The translations under genes were made by a program, and so were the position numbers. A model generated the notes under the pieces. It was not told the DNA's origin. It did no database searches and saw only the letters and a program-made list of their open reading frames with translations. A stretch of 64,000 bases of DNA from Amycolatopsis sp. CA-230715 (GTDB lineage Bacteria; Actinomycetota; Actinomycetes; Mycobacteriales; Pseudonocardiaceae): the NCBI RefSeq assembly GCF_018736145.1, contig NZ_CP059997.1, positions 2,293,501-2,357,500 on the forward strand, given 5' to 3'. Of this stretch, positions 27,263 through 37,040 are shown one piece after another; the first letter of the stretch is position 1, and every line of letters starts with the position of its first letter.

Positions 27263-27644
27263 TGACCTCCATGCCGTGCCCGGCCGGGTCCATGAAGTAC
27301 ACCCCACGGCCACCGTGGTTGTAGTTGATTTCCCGGGGTTTCGTGAACTGCGGGTCCGCGGCGAAGTCCACACCGGACTCCTTGATGCGACCCAGTATTC
27401 CGTCGAACGCCTCCTCGGAAACGAGGAACGCGTAATGCTGCAGGGCCATGTCATCCTGCGGAATGGTCGCGAAATCCAGCCGGACCCCGTTGGTCGTCTC
27501 CACCGGAATGAAGGGACCCCATCCGGCCCCGACTTCGAGGTCGAGGATGTTCGCCAGGAATTCGGCGGAAACCCGGTTGTCCAGGGCCGTGATGATGAGA
27601 TGGTTCAATTCGACTGAAACTGGTACGGATTCTGAAACTGACAC
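27231..27644 (-). CDS. VOC (glyoxalase/bleomycin-resistance) superfamily protein
   Basis: 137 residues with the paired beta-alpha-beta-beta-beta modules of VOC proteins: ELNHLIITALD, LQHYAFLVSEEAFDGIL, GVYFMDPAGHGMEVIT. The metal-ligand positions (His, His, Glu) are present. GTG 27644 is chosen because GGAGG lies nine bases upstream; the frame is open for 20 further residues. It overlaps the convergent HxlR gene by 32 bp. Dioxygenase, lyase or binding-protein activity cannot be told from sequence. Confidence 0.8.
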   Translation of the reverse strand: MSVSESVPVSVELNHLIITALDNRVSAEFLANILDLEVGAGWGPFIPVETTNGVRLDFATIPQDDMALQHYAFLVSEEAFDGILGRIKESGVDFAADPQFTKPREINYNHGGRGVYFMDPAGHGMEVITQPYGADLK

Positions 27645-27737
27645 TGAGCAATGCCTCCGCGGGCATCTCACGGGCACCTCCACGCTCACCCAGACGGTGA
27701 CCAACGCGCGATGCCGTGGGAGGGAGTGTAAACAATC

Positions 27738-28943
27738 TCAGCCGCGAAGGAAACCGGCCAGCCCGCTCAAGAGACGCACGACATCCTCGTCGGTCGTGTA
27801 CGGCGCGAGCCCGGCACGCAGCCCGCCGGTATCTCCGAGCCCGAGCCGCCGCGACGCCTCCACCGCGTAGAAGCACCCGGCGGGCGCGTTGACACCCGCC
27901 GCCGCCAGGAACTCGTACGCGGCGCGCGGATCGCGGCCGTCGAACCCGAGCAGCACGGTGGGCGTGCGGGCCTTGGCACGCGAATACCGCACCACGCCGG
28001 GAAGTTCGTCGACCCCGGTCTCGACGACGGCGCGCAGCCGGTCCTCGTGATCGGCGATCGCGGACATCGCGCGGACGAGGCTCGTCCCCCGGTCGTCCCC
28101 CGGCGAGGGGCACAGGCTCGCGAGGAAGTCGACCGCGGCCGTGGTGCCCGCGAGCAGTTCGTAGGGCAGGGTGCCGAACTCGAAGCGTTCCGGGATGTCG
28201 TTCGTCGACGGCAGCAGCTTGTCCGGGTGGAGTTCTTCGAGCACGTCCGGGCGCCCGGCGACGACACCGCAATGGGGCCCGAAGAACTTGTACGGCGAGC
28301 AGGCGTAGAAGTCCGCGCCCAGGCGCTGGACGTCGACCGGTTCGTGGGCGGTGAGGTGCACCCCGTCGACGTAGCACAGCGCACCGGACTCGTGGGTGCG
28401 CGCGATGATCGGCGCCAGCTCGGGTTTGGTTCCGATCAGGTTCGACGCACCGGTGACCGCGACCAGCCTGGTCCGGTCGCTCAGCACCGCGTCGACGGCG
28501 CCGGGTTCCAGTTCACCGGTGCCGGGATCGAAATCGGCCCAGCGCACGATCGCCCCCACCGACTCGGCCGCCTGCACCCACGGCCGCACGTTCGCGTCGT
28601 GGTCGAGCCGGGTGACCACCACCTCGTCACCGGCCGCCCAGGTCTTGGCGAGCGCGCGAGCGAAATCGTAGGTCAGCTGGGTCATGCTGCGGCCGAACAC
28701 GATCCCGCGCGCGTCCGCCCCCAGCAGGTCCGCCATCGCGTGCCGGGCCGCCTGGACGACGTCCTCGGCGAACCGTTCCGCGGCGGTGACCCGCCCCCGG
28801 TTGGCGATCGGCGAGATCAGCGTGGCGCGCACCGCGTCGGCGACCACGGCGGGCACCTGGGACCCGCCGGGACCGTCGAAATGGGCGACCCCCGACTGGA
28901 GCGCGGGGAACTGGGCACGAACGGCTTCGACGTCGTAGGGCAT
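27738..28943 (-). CDS. Class V aminotransferase (cysteine-desulfurase-like)
   Basis: 401 residues of the PLP-dependent cysteine desulfurase-like group. ARGIVFGRSMTQLTYDFARA corresponds to the PLP phosphate loop, YVDGVHLTAHEPVD holds the ring-stacking Asp/His, and SPYKFFGPHCGV carries Lys219, the Schiff-base lysine. The absence of a clear catalytic Cys loop argues for a lyase or aminotransferase rather than SufS proper. GAAGGAAGAA precedes the ATG. It appears monocistronic. Confidence 0.82.
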   Translation of the reverse strand: MPYDVEAVRAQFPALQSGVAHFDGPGGSQVPAVVADAVRATLISPIANRGRVTAAERFAEDVVQAARHAMADLLGADARGIVFGRSMTQLTYDFARALAKTWAAGDEVVVTRLDHDANVRPWVQAAESVGAIVRWADFDPGTGELEPGAVDAVLSDRTRLVAVTGASNLIGTKPELAPIIARTHESGALCYVDGVHLTAHEPVDVQRLGADFYACSPYKFFGPHCGVVAGRPDVLEELHPDKLLPSTNDIPERFEFGTLPYELLAGTTAAVDFLASLCPSPGDDRGTSLVRAMSAIADHEDRLRAVVETGVDELPGVVRYSRAKARTPTVLLGFDGRDPRAAYEFLAAAGVNAPAGCFYAVEASRRLGLGDTGGLRAGLAPYTTDEDVVRLLSGLAGFLRG

Positions 28944-29035
28944 TTCTTCCTTCGCGGTCGCCTGGGAAGTGCACCGCCATGATGCCCGGCGCGGGCCCTG
29001 TCGCCCAGCCTTCGGAGGTAGGGTGCCTTCGCCAC

Positions 29036-29065
29036 CTCCGGGCGGCCGCGTCCGGCCGCCCGGAG
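29036..29065 (-). terminator. Terminator of the imine-reductase operon
   Basis: A perfect 12-bp stem CTCCGGGCGGCC / GGCCGCCCGGAG with a 6-nt loop lies 33 bp past the stop of the second IRED-family gene. Confidence 0.65.
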
Positions 29066-29097
29066 AGTCCACTGTGGATGATCGGAGCCGGCGGTGG

Positions 29098-29973
29098 TCA
29101 GGCGGGCTTCTTGATGATCTCGACCAGGCTCGTCCAGCTCTCCTTTCCGCGCCCATCCTCGATCGCGCCGTCGTAGAGCGCTTTCACCGCGGCGGGCAGC
29201 CGTCCGTCGATACCCGCTTCGGCCACCGCGCCGAGGATGTGGTCGGCGGTCGCCCCCATCATCGTCACGTTCGCCGCGTCACCGGGGTGATCGCCGCTGT
29301 CGAGGTTCTTCGACGCCTCGGGCAGGTAGTAGGACATCATGTCGAACAGGTCCTTCGCGTACGGCAGGAAAGTCTCGGCGGTGACGCCCAGCGAGCCGAG
29401 CAACGCGACGGATTCGAGGTAGGCGGCGAGCGAGGTCAGGAACACGTGCAGCTGCGCCTGGTAGAACGCCTGCCCCAGCGCCGGGTCGGTGCCGCGGAAG
29501 TCCGGCCGCCCGATCGCCCGCAGCACCGGCTCGTACCGGTCGAACTCGGCCTTCGGGCCGCTGTAGAACACGTACGAGCTCTCGGTGCCGACCAGTTCGG
29601 CAGGCACCATGATGCCGCCGGGAAGGTGTTCCGCACCGCGTTCGGCGAGCCACGCGGACGCTTCCCTCGCCCGCCCCGGGGTGTCCGAGCTGAGGTTGAC
29701 CACGACGCGGCCGCGGAGCGCGTCACCCACCTCGCCCAGGATCGCGTACATCGCGTCGTAGTCCGTCAAGCTGAGCACGACCAGCTTCCCGGCGGCCAGC
29801 GCCTCGGCGGCGGAAGGCGCGCGCACCGCCCCCTCGGCGACCACGGCGTCCGCCCTCGACGCCGTGCGGTTCCACACGGTGGTGGGATGCCCCGCCGTCA
29901 GGAACGCCCGCACCATCGCCTGGCCCATCGGCCCCAGCCCGATCACGGTGACCGGATCCTTCTCCGCGCTCAT
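29098..29973 (-). CDS. Imine-reductase-family NADP oxidoreductase, Tyr (S-) type
   Basis: 291 residues of the beta-hydroxyacid dehydrogenase/imine reductase fold. N-terminal Rossmann motif VIGLGPMGQAM followed by VWNRT, whose Asn-Arg-Thr favours NADPH; GGIMVP at 119-124 is typical of imine reductases. In the long inter-domain helix the family's catalytic position holds Tyr171, the residue usual in S-selective enzymes. The stop of its upstream paralogue is 2 bp before this ATG. Substrate unknown; the family reduces cyclic imines. Confidence 0.78.
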   Translation of the reverse strand: MSAEKDPVTVIGLGPMGQAMVRAFLTAGHPTTVWNRTASRADAVVAEGAVRAPSAAEALAAGKLVVLSLTDYDAMYAILGEVGDALRGRVVVNLSSDTPGRAREASAWLAERGAEHLPGGIMVPAELVGTESSYVFYSGPKAEFDRYEPVLRAIGRPDFRGTDPALGQAFYQAQLHVFLTSLAAYLESVALLGSLGVTAETFLPYAKDLFDMMSYYLPEASKNLDSGDHPGDAANVTMMGATADHILGAVAEAGIDGRLPAAVKALYDGAIEDGRGKESWTSLVEIIKKPA

Positions 29974-29975
29974 GT

Positions 29976-30881
29976 TCACTTCGCCCCTTCTTTCTCGGAA
30001 ACCTTCAGCAGTTCGATGACGCCGGTGATGTCCTCGTCGCCGTGACCGCCGGCGACCCTGCGGTCCATCAGCGCCTGCAAGGGCGCCATCAGTTCGGCGC
30101 TGACGCCGCGATCCGCCGCGGCCGCGAGCAGGTTGCCGAACCCGGCCGCCTGCATGGCGAGGTTCGACACCACGCCGATGGTGTAATCGCCCTTGTCGAC
30201 CTGCTCCGCGGAACGCTCGGTGAACCCGCTCATCGCGGTCAGCCACCGGCCGAGCATCGGCGCGAACGCCGTCACCTCACCGTTTTCGCCGCGCACCAGC
30301 GCGAACGCCTGCAGCACACCGATGAACATCCCGTACATCCCGGTGAGCAGCGCGATGTCGTGCAGTGGCGCGAGCCCGGGATCGGCACCGAGATAGTGGC
30401 TCTCGCCGAGCGCGTCCAACGGCCCGCGGTAGGTGTCGAACGCCGCCCGCGAACCGCTGTAGAGCAGGAACGCGCCGGGGCCGCCGATCATCGGCGGGAC
30501 GGCCATGATGCCGCCGTCGAGGTAGTCGGCGTCGTGCTCGGCCGCCCACCCGGCCAGTTCGCGCGCCTGCGCCGGAGTGCCGTTCGTGACGTTCACCAGT
30601 ACCTTGCCGGACACCGCTCCGGCGTCGAGCACCTCGTGCACGGAGCGGTAGTCGAGCAGGCAGACGAGCACGAGCCTGCTCGCGGCGATCGCCTCCGCGG
30701 CGCTGCCCGCCCGCACCGCGCCGCGTTCGACGAGCGGTTCCGCCTTGCCGGAGGAACGGTTCCACACCGTCACCGGGTGCCCCGCGCCGAGCAGCGTCTC
30801 CGCGAGCGCGCTGCCCATCGCGCCGAGCCCGAGCACGGTCACGGCCTGTTTGCCGCCATCAGACAGGTGTCCTTCAGGCAT
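29976..30881 (-). CDS. Imine-reductase-family NADP oxidoreductase, Asp (R-) type
   Basis: 301 residues, paralogous to the next gene. Rossmann motif VLGLGAMGSAL and VWNRS, then LDGGIMAVP at 121-129. The catalytic position in APLHDIALL is Asp175, as in R-selective imine reductases. ATG 30881 follows GGAAGGGC. It is the first gene of a two-gene operon ending at the hairpin 29036-29065 and is divergent from a large SARP regulator, which may control it. Confidence 0.78.
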   Translation of the reverse strand: MPEGHLSDGGKQAVTVLGLGAMGSALAETLLGAGHPVTVWNRSSGKAEPLVERGAVRAGSAAEAIAASRLVLVCLLDYRSVHEVLDAGAVSGKVLVNVTNGTPAQARELAGWAAEHDADYLDGGIMAVPPMIGGPGAFLLYSGSRAAFDTYRGPLDALGESHYLGADPGLAPLHDIALLTGMYGMFIGVLQAFALVRGENGEVTAFAPMLGRWLTAMSGFTERSAEQVDKGDYTIGVVSNLAMQAAGFGNLLAAAADRGVSAELMAPLQALMDRRVAGGHGDEDITGVIELLKVSEKEGAK

Positions 30882-31021
30882 CTGCCCTTCCTTTCCAGTC
30901 GTCGTTCGCCTTCTGAGCCCGACGTCGTCCACCGTGCCGGGGGCCGCGCACGGTTCGCTGGGGGTTCACGCACGGTCCGTCGTCAGCGGTCGTTGTCGGT
31001 GGGACGGGCTACCTTCGCGGT

Positions 31022-34000
31022 GTGCGATTCGGACTGCTGGGCCCCTTGGCCGTGTGGAGGACCGACGGGACACCGGTACGGGTCCCGGAGGTGAAGGTGC
31101 GCGCCCTGCTGGCGAACCTGCTCCTGCGGCCGGGTCGCGCGGTCTCGGCGGACCGGCTCGCCGCCGACCTGTGGGGCGACCGGCCGCCGGGCAAACCGGC
31201 GAACACCCTGCAGACGAAGGTCTCGCAGCTGCGGCGCGCGCTGGAAACCGCGGAGGAGGGCGGACGCGAGCTGGTCGCCTTCGAACCCGCGGGGTACGTG
31301 CTGCGGATCGAGCCGGAGTCGGTCGACGTCGGGCGTTTCCACGCGCTCGTGTCCCGCGCCCGGCTGGCCCCCGGCGCCGCGGCCAAGTCGGCGCTGCTGG
31401 CCGAGGCGCTCGCGTTGTGGCGCGGTCCCGCGCTCGCCGATTTCGCCGACGAACCGTTCGCCGCGCCGGCGATCCGGCTGCTCGACGAGGATCTGCTCGC
31501 GGCGAGGGAGGACCGGGCGGAGGCGCGACTCGATCTCGGCGAACACCACGAACTGGTGGGCGAGCTGGCCGATCTCGTCGCGGCGAACCCGGTGCGCGAG
31601 CGGCTGCGCGGGCTGCACCTGCGCGCGCTCTACCGGTCAGGGCGGCAGACCGAAGCGCTCGACGGCTTCCGCGAACTGCGCGACCGGCTCGCCGACGAGC
31701 TCGGCCTGACGCCCGGCCCCGCGATCACCGAGCTGCACCAGGCGATCCTCACCCAGGATCCGGCGCTGGGCGAAAGCGGCGAAAGCGGCGAGAGCGCGCC
31801 GCCGCGGACGAACCTGCCGGTCCCGCTGACCCCGCTGGTCGGCAGGGGCACCGCCGTGCGAGCGGTGCGGGACAGGCTGGGCGAGACACGCCTGGTCACC
31901 CTCACGGGGCCGGGCGGGGTCGGCAAGACGCGGCTGGCGGTGGAAACGGCGAACGGGCTCGCGGACGCGTTCGGGGACGGCGCGTGGCTCATCGAGTTCG
32001 CGGGCCTCGACCGGGGTGGCTGCGCGGCGGTGTCGTGCCCGCCAGAGGAGTGGATGACGGAGGTGACCGCGTCCTCGCTCGGCATCCGCGCCGATCCGAC
32101 GGGCGCCTCGGGGGACCTGGCGAACCGGATCGAAGAAGCGTTGCGCGCCAAGGAAATCCTGCTCGTGCTCGACAACTGCGAGCAGTTCGTGGCCCCGGTC
32201 GCGGCGCTCGCGGCGAGGCTGCTGCGCGCGGTGCCGGGGCTGCGCGTGCTGGCCACCAGCCAGGAACCGCTCGGGCTCGCCGGTGAGGTGGTGTGGGCGG
32301 TGCCGCCGCTGGAGGTGCCCGGCACGGCGAGCCTCCAACCGGGGCACGCGGCGGAGGACGTGCTCGCGGCGGTGCGGGAGTCCCCCGCGGTCGAGCTGTT
32401 CACCGCGAGGGCGAGCGCGGCGGCACCCGGTTTCGCGCTCGGCACCGGAAACGCGGCGGCGGTCGCGGCGATCTGCCGGAAGCTCGACGGGATCCCGCTC
32501 GCGCTCGAACTGGCCGCGACCAGGATCAGGGCGCTGGGCGCGGCCGAACTGCTCAACCGGCTCGACGACCGGTTCCGCCTGCTCGACGGCGGGCTCCGGG
32601 ACGCACCGGCCCGCCAGCGCACGCTGCGCGCGATGATCGACTGGAGCTGGGAACTGCTGACCGAACCGGAGCGGATCGTGCTGCGCCGCCTCGCCGTGCA
32701 CGCGGAAAGCTGCGGGCTGGAAGCGGCGGAGGCGGTGTGCTCCGGCGCCGGGGTCGCGCCAGGCGAGGTACTCGGCCTGCTCTCCGGGCTGGTCGGCAGA
32801 TCGCTCGTGGTGAGCCAGTTCGACCAGCAGGGCGCGCCGCGGTACCGGCTCCTCGAATCCGTGGCGGCCTACTGCCTCGAACGGGCGCGCGAGGCAGGCG
32901 AGTCGGAAGACCTGCTCGCCAGGCACGCGCGTCACTACCTGGACTTCGCCGAGCGGGCCGAAGCCGGGCTGCGCGGGCCGGACCAGCAGCGGTGGCTGCT
33001 CAAAGTGGACGTCGACGCCGCGAACGTGCGCGCGGCGCTGGAAACCCTGATCCGCCAAGGGGAAGCCGAGCTCGCGCTGCGGCTCGCCACGACGATGGCG
33101 TGGTACTGGTTCCTGCGCGGACGGCTGCCGGAGGCGAGGCGGTCCCTGCGGTCCGCGTTGTCCGCCCCGGGCGAGGCCACCGAAACCACGCGGGCCAGCG
33201 CGCTGGCGTGGCAGGCCGGGATCGCGGTGCTGGAAGGGGAAGGTGTCGACGAAACCGCCTTCGGGGAAGCGCAGCGCATCGACGATCCGGCCGTGCAGGG
33301 CAAGGTGCTGTGGTTCCTCGGCCACGTGCTGGCCACCGTGGGCAAGATCCCGGCAGGGCAGCGCCTGACCGGTCAGGCGCTGTCCCGGTTCCGCCGCATC
33401 GACTTCTCGTGGGGCATCGCCGCCGCGCTCAGCGACACGGCCAACCACGCGATGGCTTCGGGCGATTTCGCCGTGGCCGAACGCGACGCCACCCGCAGCG
33501 CGGAGCTGTTCGACCGCGTCGGCGACCGGTGGGGGCAGCTGCAGGCGGCGTTCGCGCTCGGGGTGCTCGCCCAGCTCTCCGGGGACTACGACCGCGCGGC
33601 GAGCCTGCACCGGGACGGGTTGCGCCTGGCGCAGGAACTCGGGCTGTGGCCGGAGATGTCGTACCAGCTCTCGTGGCTCGGCAGGGTGGCCATGCTGCGC
33701 GGGGATTTCGCGACGGCGGCGGACTTCCACCGGCGGGCCCTGCACCACGCGGTCGAGCAGCGGTTCAAACCGGCCGAGGTCTACGCCGAAACCGGGCTCG
33801 CGCTGGGCGCCCGGCGCGAAGGGAAGCTCGACGTCGCCGAAAAGCACCTGAACTCCGTGCTCGCCTGGCACCGCGGGGGTGGGTTCGAAGGCGGCAGCGC
33901 GCTGATCCTCGCCGAACTCGGGTTCATCGCGGAGCTGCGGGGTGACGCCGCGAAAGCCACCGAACTCCAGCGGGAAGGCCTCGCGGTGGCCGAACGGACG

Positions 34001-34255
34001 GGAGACCCGAGGGCGGTCGCGCTGGGTATGGAAGGCCTCGCGGGCGCGATGGCGCTGTCCGGCGACCACCGGGCGGCGGCCGCGCTACTGGGCGCCGCCG
34101 CGGCGAAACGGGCGTCGGTGGGCACGCCGCTGCCCGAGGGCGAACGCGGGGACGTCGACCGGATCGAAGCCTCGGCACGCGCGGCGCTCGGCGAGGAACG
34201 GTTCGCCGCCGAGTTCGCGCGAGGCGGGAAGGAGCCAGCCGACACCATTGCATGA
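31022..34255 (+). CDS. AfsR/SARP-type regulator (OmpR HTH - BTAD - NTPase - TPR)
   Basis: 1077 residues. N-terminal OmpR-like winged helix (about 1-95), BTAD helical domain (about 96-250), an NB-ARC-like ATPase with P-loop GPGGVGKTRL starting at residue 296 and LLVLDNCEQF (Walker B), and a long C-terminal TPR region. This is the layout of AfsR-like activators of secondary metabolism. GTG start, 140 bp from the divergent IRED operon. The small serine/glycine linker ESGESGES marks the BTAD-NTPase junction. Targets unknown; the flanking IRED and amidase genes are candidates. Confidence 0.87.
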   Translation: MRFGLLGPLAVWRTDGTPVRVPEVKVRALLANLLLRPGRAVSADRLAADLWGDRPPGKPANTLQTKVSQLRRALETAEEGGRELVAFEPAGYVLRIEPESVDVGRFHALVSRARLAPGAAAKSALLAEALALWRGPALADFADEPFAAPAIRLLDEDLLAAREDRAEARLDLGEHHELVGELADLVAANPVRERLRGLHLRALYRSGRQTEALDGFRELRDRLADELGLTPGPAITELHQAILTQDPALGESGESGESAPPRTNLPVPLTPLVGRGTAVRAVRDRLGETRLVTLTGPGGVGKTRLAVETANGLADAFGDGAWLIEFAGLDRGGCAAVSCPPEEWMTEVTASSLGIRADPTGASGDLANRIEEALRAKEILLVLDNCEQFVAPVAALAARLLRAVPGLRVLATSQEPLGLAGEVVWAVPPLEVPGTASLQPGHAAEDVLAAVRESPAVELFTARASAAAPGFALGTGNAAAVAAICRKLDGIPLALELAATRIRALGAAELLNRLDDRFRLLDGGLRDAPARQRTLRAMIDWSWELLTEPERIVLRRLAVHAESCGLEAAEAVCSGAGVAPGEVLGLLSGLVGRSLVVSQFDQQGAPRYRLLESVAAYCLERAREAGESEDLLARHARHYLDFAERAEAGLRGPDQQRWLLKVDVDAANVRAALETLIRQGEAELALRLATTMAWYWFLRGRLPEARRSLRSALSAPGEATETTRASALAWQAGIAVLEGEGVDETAFGEAQRIDDPAVQGKVLWFLGHVLATVGKIPAGQRLTGQALSRFRRIDFSWGIAAALSDTANHAMASGDFAVAERDATRSAELFDRVGDRWGQLQAAFALGVLAQLSGDYDRAASLHRDGLRLAQELGLWPEMSYQLSWLGRVAMLRGDFATAADFHRRALHHAVEQRFKPAEVYAETGLALGARREGKLDVAEKHLNSVLAWHRGGGFEGGSALILAELGFIAELRGDAAKATELQREGLAVAERTGDPRAVALGMEGLAGAMALSGDHRAAAALLGAAAAKRASVGTPLPEGERGDVDRIEASARAALGEERFAAEFARGGKEPADTIA

Positions 34256-34282
34256 TCGGCGCGACGGCCTAATGTCGGCTCG

Positions 34283-35680
34283 GTGGACACCGAATTCGAG
34301 GCCATGACCGCCCGCGAGCAGGCCGAGGGCATCCGGAGCCGCCAGTTCTCGGCGAGGGAGCTGCTCGACGCGCATCTCGCCCGCATCGCCGAGGTGAACC
34401 CCGCGATCAACGCGGTGGTGACGCTCGACGAGGAAGGCGCGCGGGCAGCGGCCGCCGCCGCGGACGAGCGCACCATGGCGGGCGGTCCGCTCGGGCCGTT
34501 GCACGGTGTCCCGATGGCGCACAAGGACACCCACGACACCGCGGGCCTGCGGACCACGTTCGGGTCGCCGCTGCACCGCGACCGGGTACCGGCGAGCGAT
34601 TCGCTGGTGATCGCCCGGCTGAAGGCCGCGGGCGTGGTCACGACGGGGAAGACGAACGTGCCGGAGTTCGCGGCGGGTTCGCACACCTTCAACCCGGTGT
34701 TCGGGACGACGGTCAACCCGTACGACCCGTCGAGGAGCGCGGGCGGGAGCAGCGGCGGCACGGCCGCGGCGATCGCGGCGCGGATCCAGCCGGCCGGGGA
34801 CGGCAGCGACATGGGCGGGTCGGTGCGCACACCCGCCGCGTTCTGCAACCTCGCCGGGTTGCGACCGTCCGCGGGCCGCATTCCTTCGGAGGAGCCGTAT
34901 TCGTGGCTGGGGAGGGCGGGCGTGCTGGCCAGGCGGACCTCGGACGTCGCGTACGTGATGGCGTGCGTCGCCGGGCCCGACCGGTGCGATCCGGCCGCGC
35001 TCACCGAGCCGGGCTCGGTGTTCGACGTCGCGTTGCGCGAGGACCTGCCCGGTGTGCGGATCGGCTGGACCCCGGACTTCGGCCTCGCGGTGCCGATCGA
35101 ACGGGAGGTGCTCGACGTGCTCACGGGTGTCCTGCCGGTGTTCGAGCGGCTCGGCGCGACCGTCGAGGAGGCGTGCCCCGATCTCCGCGACGCGGACGAG
35201 GTCTTCTCCACCACGCGCGCGTTCGACCTCGCGCTCAAGTACGGGGACCTGCTGCCGGAGCATCGCGGGGACATCAAGGACGCGCTGGTCTGGAACCTCG
35301 AAAAGGGGTTGGCGCTGACCGGCGCCGACCTGATGTCCGCGACCCGCGCGAGGCGGCGGCTGCACGCCGCGGTCACCGGCTTCTTCGGCCGGCACGACCT
35401 GCTGATCGCGCCCGCGACGCAGGTTCTGCCCTTCCCGGCCGAGCTGGAGTATCCGCGCGCGGTCAGCGACACGACGTTCGACACCTATCTCGACTGGATG
35501 CGGGCGGCGACGCTCGTTTCGGCGACCGGCTCGCCCGCGTTGTCGATCCCCGCGGGTTTCAGCGGCGGGCTGCCGGTCGGGCTGCAGATCATCGGCCCGC
35601 ACGGGGCCGATCTCGCACTGCTGCACGCGGCGAACGCGTTCGAACGCGCGACCGGGTTCGCGGATGTCGCGCCGTCCTGA
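34283..35680 (+). CDS. Amidase-signature family amidohydrolase
   Basis: 465 residues with an intact amidase signature. Catalytic triad: Lys81 (PMAHKD), cis-Ser156 in AGGSSGGT and nucleophile Ser180 in GSDMGGSVRTPA. No transmembrane segment or signal. It hydrolyses a carboxamide; indoleacetamide, fatty-acid amide or other substrates cannot be separated. GTG 34283 start. It follows the SARP gene by 27 bp on the same strand and may be cotranscribed. Confidence 0.87.
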   Translation: MDTEFEAMTAREQAEGIRSRQFSARELLDAHLARIAEVNPAINAVVTLDEEGARAAAAAADERTMAGGPLGPLHGVPMAHKDTHDTAGLRTTFGSPLHRDRVPASDSLVIARLKAAGVVTTGKTNVPEFAAGSHTFNPVFGTTVNPYDPSRSAGGSSGGTAAAIAARIQPAGDGSDMGGSVRTPAAFCNLAGLRPSAGRIPSEEPYSWLGRAGVLARRTSDVAYVMACVAGPDRCDPAALTEPGSVFDVALREDLPGVRIGWTPDFGLAVPIEREVLDVLTGVLPVFERLGATVEEACPDLRDADEVFSTTRAFDLALKYGDLLPEHRGDIKDALVWNLEKGLALTGADLMSATRARRRLHAAVTGFFGRHDLLIAPATQVLPFPAELEYPRAVSDTTFDTYLDWMRAATLVSATGSPALSIPAGFSGGLPVGLQIIGPHGADLALLHAANAFERATGFADVAPS

Positions 35681-35797
35681 ACCGGTGCGCACATTCTACT
35701 CCCCGGCGATCCAGCGTCCACAATGGACCGGAGCGCATTTCTGTCGGTCCCGCCGAATAGACTGGAATGACAACACCAGCTACTCGGGGGAGAGCAC

Positions 35798-36958
35798 ATG
35801 CCGGACACCGTCATTCCATGGCAGCTCGACGTGCCGCAGGCCCAACTGGACGATCTGCGGGAGAGGCTGAACCGGACGCGCTGGCCGGAGGAAGCCACGG
35901 TGCCCGGCTGGACGCAGGGCGTGCCGCTGGGCTACCTCCGCGGATTGTGCGCGTACTGGGCGAACGAATACGACTGGCGGGCCACCGAGCGCAGGCTCAA
36001 CGCGTCCGGTCAGTTCCGCACCGAGATCGACGGGATCGACGTGCACTTCCAGCACGTCCGCTCCCCGCATCCCGAAGCGTTCCCGCTCGTGCTGACGCAC
36101 GGCTGGCCCGGCTCGATCATCGAGTTCCAGAAGCTGCTCGGCCCGCTGACCGATCCGGTCGCGCACGGCGGCGACGCGGCGGACGCCTTCCACGTGGTGT
36201 GCCCGTCCCTGCCGGGGTACGGGTTCAGCGGCAAACCGGCCGGGACCGGCTGGACCATCGGCCGGATCGCCGCGGCGTGGGCGACACTGATGGCACGGCT
36301 GGGGTACGACCGGTTCGGCGCGCAGGGCAGCGACTGGGGCAGCAGCATCACCACCCTGCTCGCGCAGCACGATCCGGCGCACGTCGCGGGGATCCACCTC
36401 GCGCCGCCGATCGCCGGGCCCGTTCCCGGCCAGGACGGCCACTTCACGGATGCCGAACTCGCCAGCCTCGCCCGGTTGAAGGAACGGCAACGGGTCGAAG
36501 CCGGGTACACCGCCCAGCAGGCCACGCGCCCGCAGACGCTGGGCTACGGGCTCGTCGACTCCCCCGCGGCACTGTGCGCGTGGCTGGTCGAGAAGTTTTG
36601 GTCGTGGGCCGATCACGACGGCGACCTCGGCGAGGTGCTCAGCCGGGACGAGTTGCTCGACAACGTGATGCTGTACTGGCTCCCTGGCACGGGCGCCTCC
36701 GCGGCACGGCTGTACTGGGAGAGCATCCAGCAGGTGATGGGCTGGTTCACCGCCGAGTACGAGTCCACTGTGGACGTTCCGGTCGGCGCGTCGGTGTTCC
36801 CGAAGGAGGTGCCGCTGCCGTCGCGGCGGTGGGCGGAACGGCGGTTCACCGATATCCGGTTCTGGCACGAACTCGATCGCGGCGGCCATTTCGGCGCCTT
36901 CGAGCGGCCGGGGGATTTCGTCGAGGACGTCCGCGCGTTCTTCCGGCTTGTCCGGTAA
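35798..36958 (+). CDS. Epoxide hydrolase (alpha/beta-hydrolase, EHN domain)
   Basis: 386 residues. The N-terminal 110 residues form the EHN lid domain (PWQLDVPQAQLDDLRERLNRTRWP), then an alpha/beta hydrolase: oxyanion HGWPGS at 101-106, nucleophile Asp179 in GSDWGS, and catalytic His in GGHFGAFE near the C-terminus. These features match microsomal-type epoxide hydrolases such as EphB/EphE. GGGGGAGAGC precedes the ATG. Converts an epoxide to a diol; physiological substrate unknown. Confidence 0.88.
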   Translation: MPDTVIPWQLDVPQAQLDDLRERLNRTRWPEEATVPGWTQGVPLGYLRGLCAYWANEYDWRATERRLNASGQFRTEIDGIDVHFQHVRSPHPEAFPLVLTHGWPGSIIEFQKLLGPLTDPVAHGGDAADAFHVVCPSLPGYGFSGKPAGTGWTIGRIAAAWATLMARLGYDRFGAQGSDWGSSITTLLAQHDPAHVAGIHLAPPIAGPVPGQDGHFTDAELASLARLKERQRVEAGYTAQQATRPQTLGYGLVDSPAALCAWLVEKFWSWADHDGDLGEVLSRDELLDNVMLYWLPGTGASAARLYWESIQQVMGWFTAEYESTVDVPVGASVFPKEVPLPSRRWAERRFTDIRFWHELDRGGHFGAFERPGDFVEDVRAFFRLVR

Positions 36959-36971
36959 GCCGGTTTCACCC

Positions 36972-36998
36972 TTCGGCGAATTCGGCGAATTCGGCGAA
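36972..36998. repeat. 9-bp tandem repeat, three units
   Basis: Three exact copies of TTCGGCGAA, with two EcoRI sites at the junctions, lie in the spacer between the epoxide hydrolase and RDD genes. Probably slippage-prone spacer DNA. Confidence 0.8.
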
Positions 36999-37040
36999 AG
37001 CGCGAACGAAAGGAGGCCCCATCGGGAAGCATGCGATGCC

